Assembly (NCBI RefSeq): GCF_024753205.1
Contig: NZ_JANUGZ010000002.1
Coordinates: 372,001-436,000, forward strand
Length of the DNA stretch: 64,000 nucleotides
DNA from: Massilia aurea
Lineage (GTDB): Bacteria; Pseudomonadota; Gammaproteobacteria; Burkholderiales; Burkholderiaceae_D
Direction of reading: 5' to 3'
Positions 29,539 through 38,696 of the stretch are shown here, one piece after another. A model generated the notes under the pieces. That model saw nothing but the letters and a program-made list of their open reading frames with translations, made no database searches and was not told the DNA's origin. The position numbers and the translations under genes were made by a program. The first letter of the stretch is position 1. Each line of letters begins with the position of its first letter.

Positions 29539-29643
29539 CGCATGAAAAGCCGGGGTCAGGTCTGACATTCGGACACGATCTCGACAGTCAGGTAGTCAGG
29601 TAGTCAGGTAGTCGGGTAGTCGGAAATAGCTGGCATCGCGTCA
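29539..29643 (+). repeat. REP-like direct repeat, copy 2, with 8-base tandem expansion
   Basis: Nearly identical to copy 1 but 7 bases longer because the internal GTCAGGTA units are expanded (three in a row plus variants). Bases 29548-29582 are the complement, with one mismatch, of the inverted copy at 29686-29720, so RNA or single-stranded DNA could fold into a long hairpin. Confidence 0.85.
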
Positions 29644-29685
29644 TGCTAACAATGGGGCAAGACACCGTTAGAAGTGGCTAAAGCT

Positions 29686-29720
29686 GAGGTCGTGTCCGAA
29701 TGTCAGACCTGACCCCGGCT
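29686..29720 (-). repeat. REP-like inverted copy
   Basis: A 35-base inverted copy of the core AGCCGGGGTCAGGTCTGACA with its flank. Two direct copies plus one inverted copy resemble REP/BIME clusters or a short MITE. No transposase is attached. Confidence 0.8.
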
Positions 29721-29745
29721 GTGGTGTGCGAAAGCGGTCAAATGC

Positions 29746-29773
29746 AAAACGGCTCCCGAAGGAGCCGTTTTTT
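29746..29773 (-). terminator. Terminator of the desaturase gene
   Basis: AAAACGGCTCC, a CGAA loop and GGAGCCGTTTTTT form a symmetrical stem with U tracts both ways. It lies 17 bases after the desaturase stop on the minus strand. Confidence 0.88.
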
Positions 29774-29790
29774 AATCCGCTGATACAGAA

Positions 29791-31002
29791 TCAGGCATAG
29801 GTGCGCAGGCGCAGTGAAAAATCCTGCAACGCCTTGATGCCCGACGCCTCGGCGCGGTTGCACCAGTCCTGCAACTGATGCAGCAACTGATCGCGGGTGT
29901 GGTGCGAACGTTCCCAGATCGCGCCCAGTTCCACGCGCATCGTGTGCATAGTCTCCAGCGCCTTGCTGTGCTGGAACAGCTCGACCAGCTGCTCTTTCTG
30001 CGACAGCTCCAGCTTGGCCGGCTCGCGCTGCATCAACTTGCGTGAGCTTTTCAGGAAACGCGTTTCCAGGCCACTGGCATGCTTGCGCTGCTCGAATTCT
30101 TCATGGAACGCGTGACGCACCGATTTCGCATATTTCGCCATCACGTCGTAGCGGTTGGCGATGACCGATTGCAGCGTGTCGAAGTCGGCCTGCTCCTTGT
30201 TCTTGGCCAGTTTCGGCTTCGGCGCCACTTTCTTGACCTTGGCCAGTCCAATCATTTCAAGCATGCGGATATAGCCCCAGCCCAGGTCGAACTCGTACCA
30301 CTTGCTCGACAGCTTGGCAGACGTGGCATACGTGTGGTGATTGTTGTGCAGCTCTTCGCCGCCAATCAGGATGCCCCACGGGAAGATATTGGTCGCGGCA
30401 TCGCTGCAATCGAAATTGCGGTAGCCCCACCAGTGGCCAAGACCATTGATGATGCCGGCAGCGGTGATCGGAATCCACATCATCTGCACGGCCCAGACCG
30501 ACAAACCGATGATGCCGAACAGCGCAACGTTGATTACAAGCATCGCGACGATACCCATCATGCTGCGGCCGGTATAGACGTGACGCTCGATCCAGTCGTC
30601 CGGGGTGCCATGGCCATACTTGTCCATGGTTTCCTGAACCTTGCTCTCGGCACGGTACAGCTCGGCGCCTTCGAACAGCACCTTGCGGATGCCGCGCGTT
30701 TGCGGGCTGTGCGGATCTTCTTCGGTGTCGCACTTGGCGTGGTGCTTGCGGTGGATCGACGCCCACTCTTTCGTGACCTGACCGGTGGTCAACCACAGCC
30801 AGAAGCGGAAGAAGTGACTTGGAATCGGGTGCAGTTCAAGCGAGCGGTGCGCTTGATGGCGGTGCAGGTACACAGTGACGCTGATGATGGTGATGTGCGT
30901 GACCACCAGCGTGTACAGCACGACTTCCCATGCCGAAAAATCCAGCAGGCCGGTCGACAAGAACGACAGCACAGCGTGCAAAGTGTCGTTAAAGAAATTC
31001 AT
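29791..31002 (-). CDS. Acyl-CoA / acyl-lipid delta-9 desaturase
   Basis: A 403-residue integral-membrane di-iron desaturase that introduces double bases into saturated acyl chains, adjusting membrane fluidity. The three histidine boxes are HRHQAH (47-52), HRKHH (84-88) and HNNHH (219-223). Four hydrophobic segments are present. The C-terminal 130 residues are a charged, probably coiled-coil cytoplasmic tail (LEQRKHASGLETRFLKSSRK), longer than in minimal bacterial DesA enzymes. It is a single unit with its own terminator. Confidence 0.93.
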   Translation of the reverse strand: MNFFNDTLHAVLSFLSTGLLDFSAWEVVLYTLVVTHITIISVTVYLHRHQAHRSLELHPIPSHFFRFWLWLTTGQVTKEWASIHRKHHAKCDTEEDPHSPQTRGIRKVLFEGAELYRAESKVQETMDKYGHGTPDDWIERHVYTGRSMMGIVAMLVINVALFGIIGLSVWAVQMMWIPITAAGIINGLGHWWGYRNFDCSDAATNIFPWGILIGGEELHNNHHTYATSAKLSSKWYEFDLGWGYIRMLEMIGLAKVKKVAPKPKLAKNKEQADFDTLQSVIANRYDVMAKYAKSVRHAFHEEFEQRKHASGLETRFLKSSRKLMQREPAKLELSQKEQLVELFQHSKALETMHTMRVELGAIWERSHHTRDQLLHQLQDWCNRAEASGIKALQDFSLRLRTYA

Positions 31003-31105
31003 TCAGTCTCCAATGCAGGGCTTGTATGACGTCGATCAGGAAGATCGCACATGCATAACCCTTGCATTTTACGTGTTTCTACTGCCGCACGGCAGCAGCA
31101 CGTCT

Positions 31106-32476
31106 TCAATTTTTGCCTAAATCCGCGCCAGTCTGTTTTACGCCACCTTCGGTAGCGTCTGACGCACCCTCCGGGATGCGCGCCATCATCGACGTGATGT
31201 GCGCGTCGAGCAGGCGCGTGTCCATCGAAGGATGGCCGAGCTTGATGGCGCCCGTGTGCACCAGCGCGTAAATCTTGCGGTTGACTTCCGAGATCGGCCC
31301 GCCCTGCCCGTTTTCCGGATCGCCCAGGAAGAACCCGACCTCCAGCTCATAGCCATCGGCGACAAACGCCGTCAGCAGCACGTTCGGCGCCGGCGTCTCC
31401 AGGACGCGGTCAACGCCTTTCGGTTGCTCTTCCAGCAACGGCATCACGACCGCTAGATCGCTGTCATACGACACGACCAGCTTGGTGACGGCGCGCACGT
31501 TCTTGTTCGTCACCGACTGGTTCAGCACCACGCCGGTGATCAGCATTTCGTTCGGCAACAGGGTCTGCGTACCGTCGGCGCTACGCAACACCGTGTAGCG
31601 CGTATTGATGCGCGAAACCTTGCCGGAATACTTGTCGAGCGTGATCGGATCGCCAATCGCCAGGCTGCGCTCGAACAGGATGATGAAACCGGACACATAA
31701 TTACTGGCAATGCGCTGCATGCCCAGACCGAGACCCACACCAAGTGCGCCGCCAAACACCGACAGCACGGTCAGGTCGAGGCCCGCCAGCGACAGGCTGA
31801 ACAATACAGCGACGAGGATCAGCGCAGCACGGCCCACGCGCGCCAACGCGACGCGCAGCGACGAGTGCATGCGCTCGACATGCATCAGCCGTTCTTCGAG
31901 CGCAGCGCCCGCCCACAGCGCCACGATCATCAGCACGACGATCGAGACGATGCCCTGCAACAGGTCGAGCAGCGAGGTTTTCTTGGCCCCGACCGGCAAC
32001 ATGGTCGTCTCGAGCGCACGCAACACGTCCGGCAGGATGCCGGTCAGGTGCAGCGCCACGATGATCCAGGCCGTAAAGGCAAACACGCGTTCGAACGTCT
32101 GCAACGCCTCGCCCACCTGGCCACGGCGCGCAAACGCGCGGCGCAGCAGGTAAAAGAAGGTGCGGATGACCGCCAGCGACACGAACAGCGGCAGCGCTAC
32201 GCGCAGCAGGTTCACGGTCTGGAAGTGTTCCAGGATGACCTTGCTCAGCGACAGCAACGCGACCGTCAACAGCGGCCCAAGCACACGGGCAACGCCGCCC
32301 AACCCGACTCGCATCAAGCGGCCCTGTTCGTCGCGGTTCTTGAGCAGCGAGCGCCCGATCAACCCTGCCAACCCCCAGCCCGCCGCCACGCAGACGACAA
32401 GGGCAATCGCCTGCCACAACAGGGCCGGGTTGCGGATGTCGACAATCATGACATTCCAGAGGTCGGACAAGGGCAT
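31106..32476 (-). CDS. Mechanosensitive ion channel family protein (MscS type)
   Basis: A 456-residue membrane protein with about five to six hydrophobic segments before the MscS core. The pore helix and upper beta domain read SVFGGALGVGLGLGMQRIA, NYVSGFIILFERSLAIGD and LPNEMLITGVVLNQS. It opens under hypo-osmotic stress to release solutes. It lies 11 bases after rsmB on the minus strand and is the last gene of that run. Confidence 0.93.
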   Translation of the reverse strand: MPLSDLWNVMIVDIRNPALLWQAIALVVCVAAGWGLAGLIGRSLLKNRDEQGRLMRVGLGGVARVLGPLLTVALLSLSKVILEHFQTVNLLRVALPLFVSLAVIRTFFYLLRRAFARRGQVGEALQTFERVFAFTAWIIVALHLTGILPDVLRALETTMLPVGAKKTSLLDLLQGIVSIVVLMIVALWAGAALEERLMHVERMHSSLRVALARVGRAALILVAVLFSLSLAGLDLTVLSVFGGALGVGLGLGMQRIASNYVSGFIILFERSLAIGDPITLDKYSGKVSRINTRYTVLRSADGTQTLLPNEMLITGVVLNQSVTNKNVRAVTKLVVSYDSDLAVVMPLLEEQPKGVDRVLETPAPNVLLTAFVADGYELEVGFFLGDPENGQGGPISEVNRKIYALVHTGAIKLGHPSMDTRLLDAHITSMMARIPEGASDATEGGVKQTGADLGKN

Positions 32477-32487
32477 CGCAGGGTTCC

Positions 32488-33813
32488 TTATTCTTCGTCG
32501 GTCGCCGTCACGTCGGCGTCAACATCAGCATCTGCCTTGACTGGTGCTGCCTTGACCAGCGCCTTGCGTTGCAGCACGGCGGCGAAGAAGCCGTCGGTCT
32601 GGTGCTTGTGCGGCAAGAGCTTGAGGTACTTGTCCATTTCGAGCGGAATCTTTTGCTCGGCCAGCACTTGGCTCATCGGCACCAGATCGAAGTCCGGGTG
32701 CGTTGCCAGGAAACCTTCGACGATGACGTCGTTTTCTTCATTCAGCAGGCTGCAGGTGGCGTACACGAGGCGGCCACCGTTCTTGACCAGGCGCGCAGCA
32801 CCGTCCAGGATCGCGGCTTGCTTTTCCTGCATCTCGGCAATCGCGCCCAGTTGCTGGCGCCATTTGACGTCCGGATTGCGGCGCAAGGTACCCAGGCCCG
32901 AGCATGGCGCATCGACCAGCACACGGTCGATCTTGCCGGCCAGGCGCTTGACCTTGGCATCGCGCTCGTGCGCGATGAGCACCGGATGCACGTTCGACAA
33001 ACCGCTGCGCGCCATGCGTGGCTTGAGTTTGGCCAGGCGCTTTTCGGACACGTCGAATGCGTACAGGCGACCGGTGTTGCGCATCAGCGCGCCCAGTGCC
33101 AGCGTCTTGCCGCCGGCGCCGGCGCAGAAGTCGACCACCATCTCGCCGCGGCGTGCGCCGACGATCTGCGACAGCACCTGGCTACCCTCGTCCTGCACTT
33201 CGATCGCGCCTTCCTTGAACAGCGGCAGATTCTGCAGCGCAGGCTTTTGCTTGACGCGCAGACCCAGCGGCGCATACGGCATCGGCTCGGCGACGATCGG
33301 CGCTTCGAGCAGCGTGGCGATCACGGCGTCGCGCTCGGCCTTGATCGAATTGACGCGCAGGTCGAGCGGTGCCGGCGTGTTGAGCACGGCGGCCAGTTCC
33401 AGAGCTTCGGCTTCGCCGAACTGGGCCACCAGCTTGTCGTACAGCCATTGCGGCAGGTTGGCTTGCACCGGACCTGGCAACAACGTGCGATCAACTTCCT
33501 TGATACGGGTCAGGAAGTGGGTTTCATCTTCGGTAAGGCCACCGATCGAATCGATGCCAGCCGTTTCGGCCAGACCCAGCAGCGCCAGGCGGCGCATCGA
33601 TGGCGTGCTGCCATGGCCGGCGAAATCGGTGAAGAACGACTTGTTACGCAGCACCGAATACACGGCTTCGGCAATCACGCCACGCTCACGGCCGCCAAAA
33701 CGCGGATTGTCTTTGAAGAAACGCGACAGGGTGACGTCGGCTGGGGAGGTAAAACGGAGAATCTCGCGCAGGACTTCTTCGGTCTTGGCGACGATCGCTG
33801 GAGGCAATCTCAT
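32488..33813 (-). CDS. rsmB: 16S rRNA (cytosine-967-C5)-methyltransferase
   Basis: A 441-residue RsmB/NOP-family enzyme. The N-terminal helical NusB-like region covers about 1-140. The SAM domain has VDFCAGAGGKTLAL, VDAPCSGLGTLRRNPD with the releasing Cys of the PCS motif, and YATCSLLNEEND with the catalytic Cys of TCS. It methylates C967 of 16S rRNA. The Ala/Asp/Val-rich tail is extra. It follows purN by 43 bases. Confidence 0.9.
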   Translation of the reverse strand: MRLPPAIVAKTEEVLREILRFTSPADVTLSRFFKDNPRFGGRERGVIAEAVYSVLRNKSFFTDFAGHGSTPSMRRLALLGLAETAGIDSIGGLTEDETHFLTRIKEVDRTLLPGPVQANLPQWLYDKLVAQFGEAEALELAAVLNTPAPLDLRVNSIKAERDAVIATLLEAPIVAEPMPYAPLGLRVKQKPALQNLPLFKEGAIEVQDEGSQVLSQIVGARRGEMVVDFCAGAGGKTLALGALMRNTGRLYAFDVSEKRLAKLKPRMARSGLSNVHPVLIAHERDAKVKRLAGKIDRVLVDAPCSGLGTLRRNPDVKWRQQLGAIAEMQEKQAAILDGAARLVKNGGRLVYATCSLLNEENDVIVEGFLATHPDFDLVPMSQVLAEQKIPLEMDKYLKLLPHKHQTDGFFAAVLQRKALVKAAPVKADADVDADVTATDEE

Positions 33814-33856
33814 GTAAATCCTTGGGTTGTAAACTGCTTACTTAAAACAATGCGTT

Positions 33857-34486
33857 TTAAATACTAATGGCGTCAAAGCCAGGCTCGACGATGCGCACCG
33901 CACCGTTCTCGACGACCAGACGGTCTTCAACGAACAGGCGCACCGCGCGCGGATAAAGCTTGTGTTCTTCGACCAGCAGGCGGGTAGCCAGCGTGGCTTC
34001 GGTATCGCCCGGCAGCACGGGAATGCGTGCTTGCAGGACAGCCGGGCCGTGATCGAGTTCGGCCGTGACAAAATGGACCGTCGCGCCATGCTCGACGCAA
34101 CCGGCGTCGAGCGCCTGCTGGTGCGTGTGCAACCCCGGAAACAGCGGCAACAGCGACGGGTGGATATTGAGCATCCGGCCTGCATAATGCTCGACGAACG
34201 GCGCCGTCAGGATGCGCATGAAACCGGCCAGCACGACCAGGTCGGGCTCGAAGACGTCGATGGTTTCCTGCAGCTTGGCGTCGAATTCGGCGCGGGTGGC
34301 GAACGACTTGCTCGGCACCACCGCAGTGGGAATGCCGCGCGCCTGCGCAAACGCCAGGCCACCGGCTTCAGGTTTATTGCTGATGACGGCGGCGATACGG
34401 GCTGGCCAACCTTCGGCATCAAGCGCTCGCACGACCGCTTCCATATTGCTTCCGCGGCCCGAAATCAGGATCACGATATTTTTCAT
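33857..34486 (-). CDS. purN: Phosphoribosylglycinamide formyltransferase 1
   Basis: A 209-residue purine biosynthesis enzyme transferring formyl from 10-formyl-THF to GAR. Motifs are NIVILISGRGSNMEAV at the start, AGFMRILT, the catalytic NIHPSLLP with Asn and His, and ELDHGP with the catalytic Asp. ATG 34486 gives the family's usual N-terminus; longer frames to 34630 are rejected. It sits between the barstar-like gene and rsmB. Confidence 0.96.
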   Translation of the reverse strand: MKNIVILISGRGSNMEAVVRALDAEGWPARIAAVISNKPEAGGLAFAQARGIPTAVVPSKSFATRAEFDAKLQETIDVFEPDLVVLAGFMRILTAPFVEHYAGRMLNIHPSLLPLFPGLHTHQQALDAGCVEHGATVHFVTAELDHGPAVLQARIPVLPGDTEATLATRLLVEEHKLYPRAVRLFVEDRLVVENGAVRIVEPGFDAISI

Positions 34487-34550
34487 AGGCGGCATTGTAC
34501 CGTAACGACGGGCACCAAATGCTGCCTGAAATGACGACCTTGACCCTCGC

Positions 34551-34967
34551 TCAGGCGGTCGGCGGCACCGTCGCGAACGAGTAGAACACGCGGAACGGCA
34601 CCTTCTTTTCGGCCCAGAATTCGGCCGCATCGCGAAATACGTCCAGCAGGTTTTCGCGCGCTTCCTTGTCGAACTTCTGGGCGCTTGGCAGCTGCTCCAG
34701 CACCACGATGAAGCCCGGCTGCGGGCCCGCTTCGTGGACGGTTTCGGTCAGGCATTTACGCAGCGCGTCGAAGTTCTTGCTACACGGCTTGGGGAAATAA
34801 AATTGTTCGCCGATGCGGGCGCAGACTTGTTGTTTGGTGAGCGTGTTGGCGCAATGTGCGTACAGAAAATGATGTCCGAGTTGCCCCGCCTCCTGTTGCA
34901 GATCGCCAACGTTAAACGCGCGGATCGCTTGCACAATATTCGGCGCCACTCTCATCAACAAACTCAT
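34551..34967 (-). CDS. Barstar-family protein
   Basis: A 138-residue protein with the barstar (RNAse inhibitor) pattern in its second half: EQFYFPKPCSKNFDALRKCL, then GFIVVLEQL and a final helix plus strand (FRDAAEFWAEKKVPFRVFY). Barstars block barnase-type ribonucleases. No RNase gene is adjacent, so it is an orphan inhibitor or has another job. ATG 34967 has GAGG four to five bases upstream; the longer frame from 35117 is less likely. It may be cotranscribed with purN, 64 bases downstream. Confidence 0.78.
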   Translation of the reverse strand: MSLLMRVAPNIVQAIRAFNVGDLQQEAGQLGHHFLYAHCANTLTKQQVCARIGEQFYFPKPCSKNFDALRKCLTETVHEAGPQPGFIVVLEQLPSAQKFDKEARENLLDVFRDAAEFWAEKKVPFRVFYSFATVPPTA

Positions 34968-35352
34968 TTTTTCCTCAAGTTGACCTGTCAATAACGCGCC
35001 ATCGCGCAACCTGTCGCGACGCCATGGGGCGTTGCTGCCGCTTACCTCGCTGTCGTTGCTATACGCCAATAAGTCCATGATTTGTGTAAGGGTAACGTTT
35101 TGTGGTATTGGAAGCAACCCAAATGTGCATTGCGAATAGTCATTTGTAAGAATCGGTATGCGCGTGCCTGCCGCAAAAACAGGGCGGATCGGGCTGATTC
35201 ATTCTGGCGTGCTTCAACCGCCTGGCAATCCGCTGTTACATTTTGTTGCCATGGAGACTCGATGCTTTTTTACGATCGGCGTACTATCAAGACTTGAGCG
35301 CATTCTGTATTTATTGTCTTAACCAACGTCGCACCATTCAACGAGGACCATC
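34968..35352 (+). other. Gene-free interval before the glycine-zipper gene
   Basis: Some 385 bases between divergent genes. It contains short frames (a 71-codon frame at 35082-35297) with no family features or ribosome site, which I do not call. The promoters of both flanking genes must lie here. GAGGA stands before the glycine-zipper gene. Confidence 0.5.
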
Positions 35353-35898
35353 ATGAAATTCCAAGCCAAACTGATCATCGCAGCCCTGGGTGTGGCCACC
35401 CTGCCGCTGGCGCAGGCTGCCGACTTTGAAGATTTCGGCCGGGTGGTGCGCGTCGAGCCGCGTCTCGAACAAGTCCGTACGCCGCGCCAGGAATGCCGTA
35501 CCGAATACGTGCAAGTGCCCGTGCAGCAAGAACGCAATGCGGGCGGCACGATCGTCGGCGGTATCGCCGGCGCCCTGCTCGGCAGCCAGATCGGCGGGGG
35601 CAACGGTAAAGTTGCCGCGTCGGCCGCCGGCGCTATCGCTGGCGCCATGGTGGGCGATCGCGTCCAGAACAACGGCCGCCAGGGCAGCAGCGTGCAGGAG
35701 CAAGCGGTGCAGCAATGCCGCACCGTGGAAGCGGTCGAATCGCGCACTGCCGGCTACAACGTCACTTATGAATACCGTGGTCAGAATTACACGTCGCTGA
35801 TGCGCAATGACCCGGGCAACCGCGTGCGCCTGCGCGTATCGGTCCAGCCACTGGACAGCTACGACGACGGCCAGGCCTACAGCCAGTATCAGCGCTAA
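35353..35898 (+). CDS. Glycine zipper 2TM domain protein (17 kDa antigen-like)
   Basis: A 181-residue exported protein. The Sec signal peptide ends at PLAQAAD. A Cys-containing stretch (QECRTEY) leads into the glycine zipper (about 63-105: GGTIVGGIAGALLGSQIGGG and AGAIAGAMVGDR), then QQCRTVE and a beta-rich tail (YNVTYEYRGQNYT). Such proteins sit in the periplasm or outer membrane, are often envelope-stress related, and no lipobox is seen here. A stable hairpin follows the gene. Confidence 0.88.
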   Translation: MKFQAKLIIAALGVATLPLAQAADFEDFGRVVRVEPRLEQVRTPRQECRTEYVQVPVQQERNAGGTIVGGIAGALLGSQIGGGNGKVAASAAGAIAGAMVGDRVQNNGRQGSSVQEQAVQQCRTVEAVESRTAGYNVTYEYRGQNYTSLMRNDPGNRVRLRVSVQPLDSYDDGQAYSQYQR

Positions 35899-35914
35899 GA
35901 TTCGTCATTCAGGA

Positions 35915-35947
35915 ACGACAACGCGGCCCCGGTGGCCGCGTTGTCGT
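35915..35947 (+). terminator. Hairpin after the glycine-zipper gene
   Basis: A perfect 14-base stem ACGACAACGCGGCC / GGCCGCGTTGTCGT with a five-base loop lies 17 bases after the stop. There is no T run after it, so it may act as an RNA 3' end stabiliser rather than a classical terminator. Confidence 0.55.
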
Positions 35948-36028
35948 ATGCAGGGTGCGGATCGTGGACCGAGCTTGCGCTGCGGGAACGCAACCGCCGA
36001 TAATAGGGCGATTCCATCAGGCAGTCTT

Positions 36029-36811
36029 ATGCTCATCAAACGCAAATCCATCGAACAGGCCGAATCGTCGCGCCGCCCTTCCCGCAAACCCAAGTACGCG
36101 CCCGTCACGCTATCCGAACAGGAGGGCGTGCGCTATCTGCATTTCGGCACCGAATGGGTCCAGGGCGCCATGCGCATCCGCAAGCCCGACTGGCCGGAAC
36201 TCGAGTACGCGCAGCAGATGATGGCCTGGATGCTGTTCATCGAGTCGCCACGCGCCATCGTCCAGCTCGGCCTGGGCGCGGCGACGATGACCAAGTTCTG
36301 CTACCGCCAGTTTCCCGAGGCAACCGTCACCGCCATCGAACTGAACCCGTCGGTGATCGCCATCTGCAATTCGATGTTCAAGCTGCCGGGCCTGGACGAG
36401 CGCCTGACCGTGCTCGAGATGGATGCGCTGGACTTCGTCGAAGACGCGGAACACCACAACACGTTCGACGTGTTCCAATGCGACCTCTACGACGCCACCG
36501 CGCGCGGCCCGGTGCTCGACACCCCCGAGTTCTACGTCGCCTGCGCCAATTGCCTGACCGACGACGGCATCATGACCGTCAACTTGTTTGGCGACCACCC
36601 GAGCTTTGCCAAAAACCTCAAGGCCATGAAGTTCGCCTTCGACCACGTGCTGTGCCTGCCCGAGGTGCACGATGGTAATGTGGTCGCGCTGTGCTTCAAG
36701 ACCCGCCCCAAGCTCGACCAGACCGCACTGACCGCGCGCGCGGCGCAGATCACCCTCCAGACCAAGCTGCCCGCCGCGTCCTGGGTCAAGGGATTGTTCA
36801 CCACCGATTGA
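36029..36811 (+). CDS. Spermidine synthase-like (spermine/spermidine synthase family) protein
   Basis: A 260-residue protein with a Rossmann methyltransferase-like fold of the SpeE family: VQLGLGAATMTKF (motif I), ATVTAIELNPSVI and FDVFQCDLYDA. The N-terminal basic stretch (KRKSIEQAESSRRPSRKPK) is unusual. Residues for putrescine binding are not obvious, so it may be a SpeE-like protein of unknown substrate rather than a true spermidine synthase. ATG 36029 gives the first sensible start. The ATPase gene follows after 16 bases. Confidence 0.78.
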   Translation: MLIKRKSIEQAESSRRPSRKPKYAPVTLSEQEGVRYLHFGTEWVQGAMRIRKPDWPELEYAQQMMAWMLFIESPRAIVQLGLGAATMTKFCYRQFPEATVTAIELNPSVIAICNSMFKLPGLDERLTVLEMDALDFVEDAEHHNTFDVFQCDLYDATARGPVLDTPEFYVACANCLTDDGIMTVNLFGDHPSFAKNLKAMKFAFDHVLCLPEVHDGNVVALCFKTRPKLDQTALTARAAQITLQTKLPAASWVKGLFTTD

Positions 36812-36827
36812 TTTGCCAAGGGCCACC

Positions 36828-38624
36828 GTGAACGCCATCCCGCAAAAACCAGCCAGTCTGCGCAAGCTCGACCTGCAATCGATTTTTTCGTGGCTGCTGG
36901 CCGACGGGATCGTCACGAAGGACAACGTCAAGGCTCAATTCGCCCAGGCCCAGGGCATTCTCAAGAATGCGCCAGGCTCGATGCACCCGCTCACGGCGGT
37001 GGCGCAATGCAAGCTGGTTTCCGAACTGCCCCCCAATCGCCTGCTCACGCTGGACGTGCTGACCGAATGGTGCGCCGCCAAGGTCGGCCTGCCCTTCATC
37101 CGCATCGATCCGCTCAAGATCGATTTTACGAAAGTGGCCGATGTGATGTCAGCCGGCTACGCGGCGCGCTTCAATATTCTGCCGGTGGAAATGACGGCGA
37201 CGACGCTCGTGGTGGCCACGGCCGATCCGGCGCTGACCGAATGGGAAGCCGAAATCGCGAAAGTTGCCCGGCGCCGCATTGAACTGGTGCTGGCCAACCC
37301 GCTCGACATCGCCCAGTACATTTCGCAATTTTTCGCGCTGGCCAAATCGATCCGCGACGCCAACCGCAGCAGCGGGCAAGACGTCGCGATGCGCAACAAC
37401 TTCGAGCAGCTGGTCGAAATGGGCAAGGCGAACAAGCAATTCGACGCCAATGACCAGCACATCGTCAATATCGTCGACTGGCTGTGGGGTTACGCCTTCG
37501 AGCAGCGCGCCTCGGACATTCACCTGGAACCCAAACGTGAATTTGCTGTCGTACGGTTTCGCATCGACGGCGTACTGCACCAGGTCTACCAGGTGCCTGC
37601 CGTCGTCATGATTGCGATGACGGCGCGGATCAAATTGCTGGGGCGAATGGACGTCATTGAAAAACGCCGCCCGCAAGATGGCCGCATCAAAACCCGCACC
37701 GCCGGCGGCCAGGAGGTCGAATTGCGCTTGTCGACGATGCCCACCGCGTTCGGGGAAAAGCTCGTGATGCGTATTTTCGACCCTGAAGTCGTCGTCAAGA
37801 CATTGCCCGAGCTGGGCTTTCCGGCTGACGACGCCCTGCGCTGGGATCGCCTGACCAAGCGCCCGCACGGCATCATCCTCGTGACCGGCCCGACCGGCTC
37901 GGGCAAGACGACCACGCTGTACACGACGCTCAAGGCGCTGGCGACAAGCGAAGTCAATGTCTGCACGGTGGAAGACCCGATCGAGATGGTCGAACCGGCC
38001 TTCAACCAGATGCAGGTGCAGCCGGGGATCGATTTGTCGTTCGCCGATGGCGTGCGCTCGCTGATGCGCCAGGACCCGGACATCATCATGGTCGGCGAGA
38101 TCCGCGACCTGCCGACGGCCGAGATGGCAATCCAGGCCGCGCTGACCGGGCACCTGGTGTTCTCGACGCTGCACACGAACGACGCCCCATCGGCGGTGAT
38201 GCGCCTGATCGAACTGGGCGTACCGGATTATCTGCTCGAGGCGACATTGATCGGCGTGATGGCCCAGCGCTTGGTGCGCACGCTCTGCCCTGCCTGCAAG
38301 ACGCCCGGTGGCGAGTTGAACGACGATGTGTGGGACAGCGTTGGCGGTGCGTGGAAGATTCCCAAGCCGGCGGTTGTGTACCGGCCCATTGGTTGCCCAG
38401 AATGCCGGCAGACCGGGTATCGGGGGCGGACCGGGATTTATGAGTTGTTGAGCGTGAGTGAGGGGTTTGGCAAGCTGATGCGGGGTGCGGGCGATCTGGT
38501 GGCGCTGCGCCAGCAGAGTGTTCTCGATGGCATGAAGCCGCTGCGCATTGCCGGCGCCATGAAGGTGGTCGAAGGCGTGACCACGGCGGACGAGGTGCTG
38601 AAGGTGACGTCGGCGTTGTCTTGA
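36828..38624 (+). CDS. GspE/PilB-family type II secretion / type IV pilus ATPase
   Basis: A 598-residue ATPase. The N-terminal T2SSE_N/MshEN-like region covers about 1-170. The core has Walker A GPTGSGKTTTLY (about 354-365), the Asp box, Walker B DPDIIMVGEIRD and the His box FSTLHTNDAPSAV. A zinc-binding CPAC/CPEC pair lies near the C-terminus. It powers pilus or pseudopilus assembly at the inner membrane. No other pil or gsp genes are adjacent, so its machine is elsewhere. GTG 36828 has AAGGG in front; an earlier TTG is not supported. Confidence 0.9.
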   Translation: MNAIPQKPASLRKLDLQSIFSWLLADGIVTKDNVKAQFAQAQGILKNAPGSMHPLTAVAQCKLVSELPPNRLLTLDVLTEWCAAKVGLPFIRIDPLKIDFTKVADVMSAGYAARFNILPVEMTATTLVVATADPALTEWEAEIAKVARRRIELVLANPLDIAQYISQFFALAKSIRDANRSSGQDVAMRNNFEQLVEMGKANKQFDANDQHIVNIVDWLWGYAFEQRASDIHLEPKREFAVVRFRIDGVLHQVYQVPAVVMIAMTARIKLLGRMDVIEKRRPQDGRIKTRTAGGQEVELRLSTMPTAFGEKLVMRIFDPEVVVKTLPELGFPADDALRWDRLTKRPHGIILVTGPTGSGKTTTLYTTLKALATSEVNVCTVEDPIEMVEPAFNQMQVQPGIDLSFADGVRSLMRQDPDIIMVGEIRDLPTAEMAIQAALTGHLVFSTLHTNDAPSAVMRLIELGVPDYLLEATLIGVMAQRLVRTLCPACKTPGGELNDDVWDSVGGAWKIPKPAVVYRPIGCPECRQTGYRGRTGIYELLSVSEGFGKLMRGAGDLVALRQQSVLDGMKPLRIAGAMKVVEGVTTADEVLKVTSALS

Positions 38625-38679
38625 CTAGTTCTTCGCAGAAATTTATGCGACAGGCCTAGCGCGATGCCGGATCGCCGGC

Positions 38680-38685
38680 TATAAT
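38680..38685 (+). promoter_or_regulatory. -10 element of tRNA-Lys copy 1
   Basis: A perfect TATAAT 11 bases before the tRNA. No good -35 is visible at the expected place. Confidence 0.6.
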
Positions 38686-38696
38686 GCTGCCTCCTT

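Noticed and set aside
29490..29630. Possible CRISPR-like short repeats
   Set aside because: The GTCAGGTA units are 8 bases with no spacers between them, and no cas gene is near. This is a microsatellite inside a REP-like cluster.
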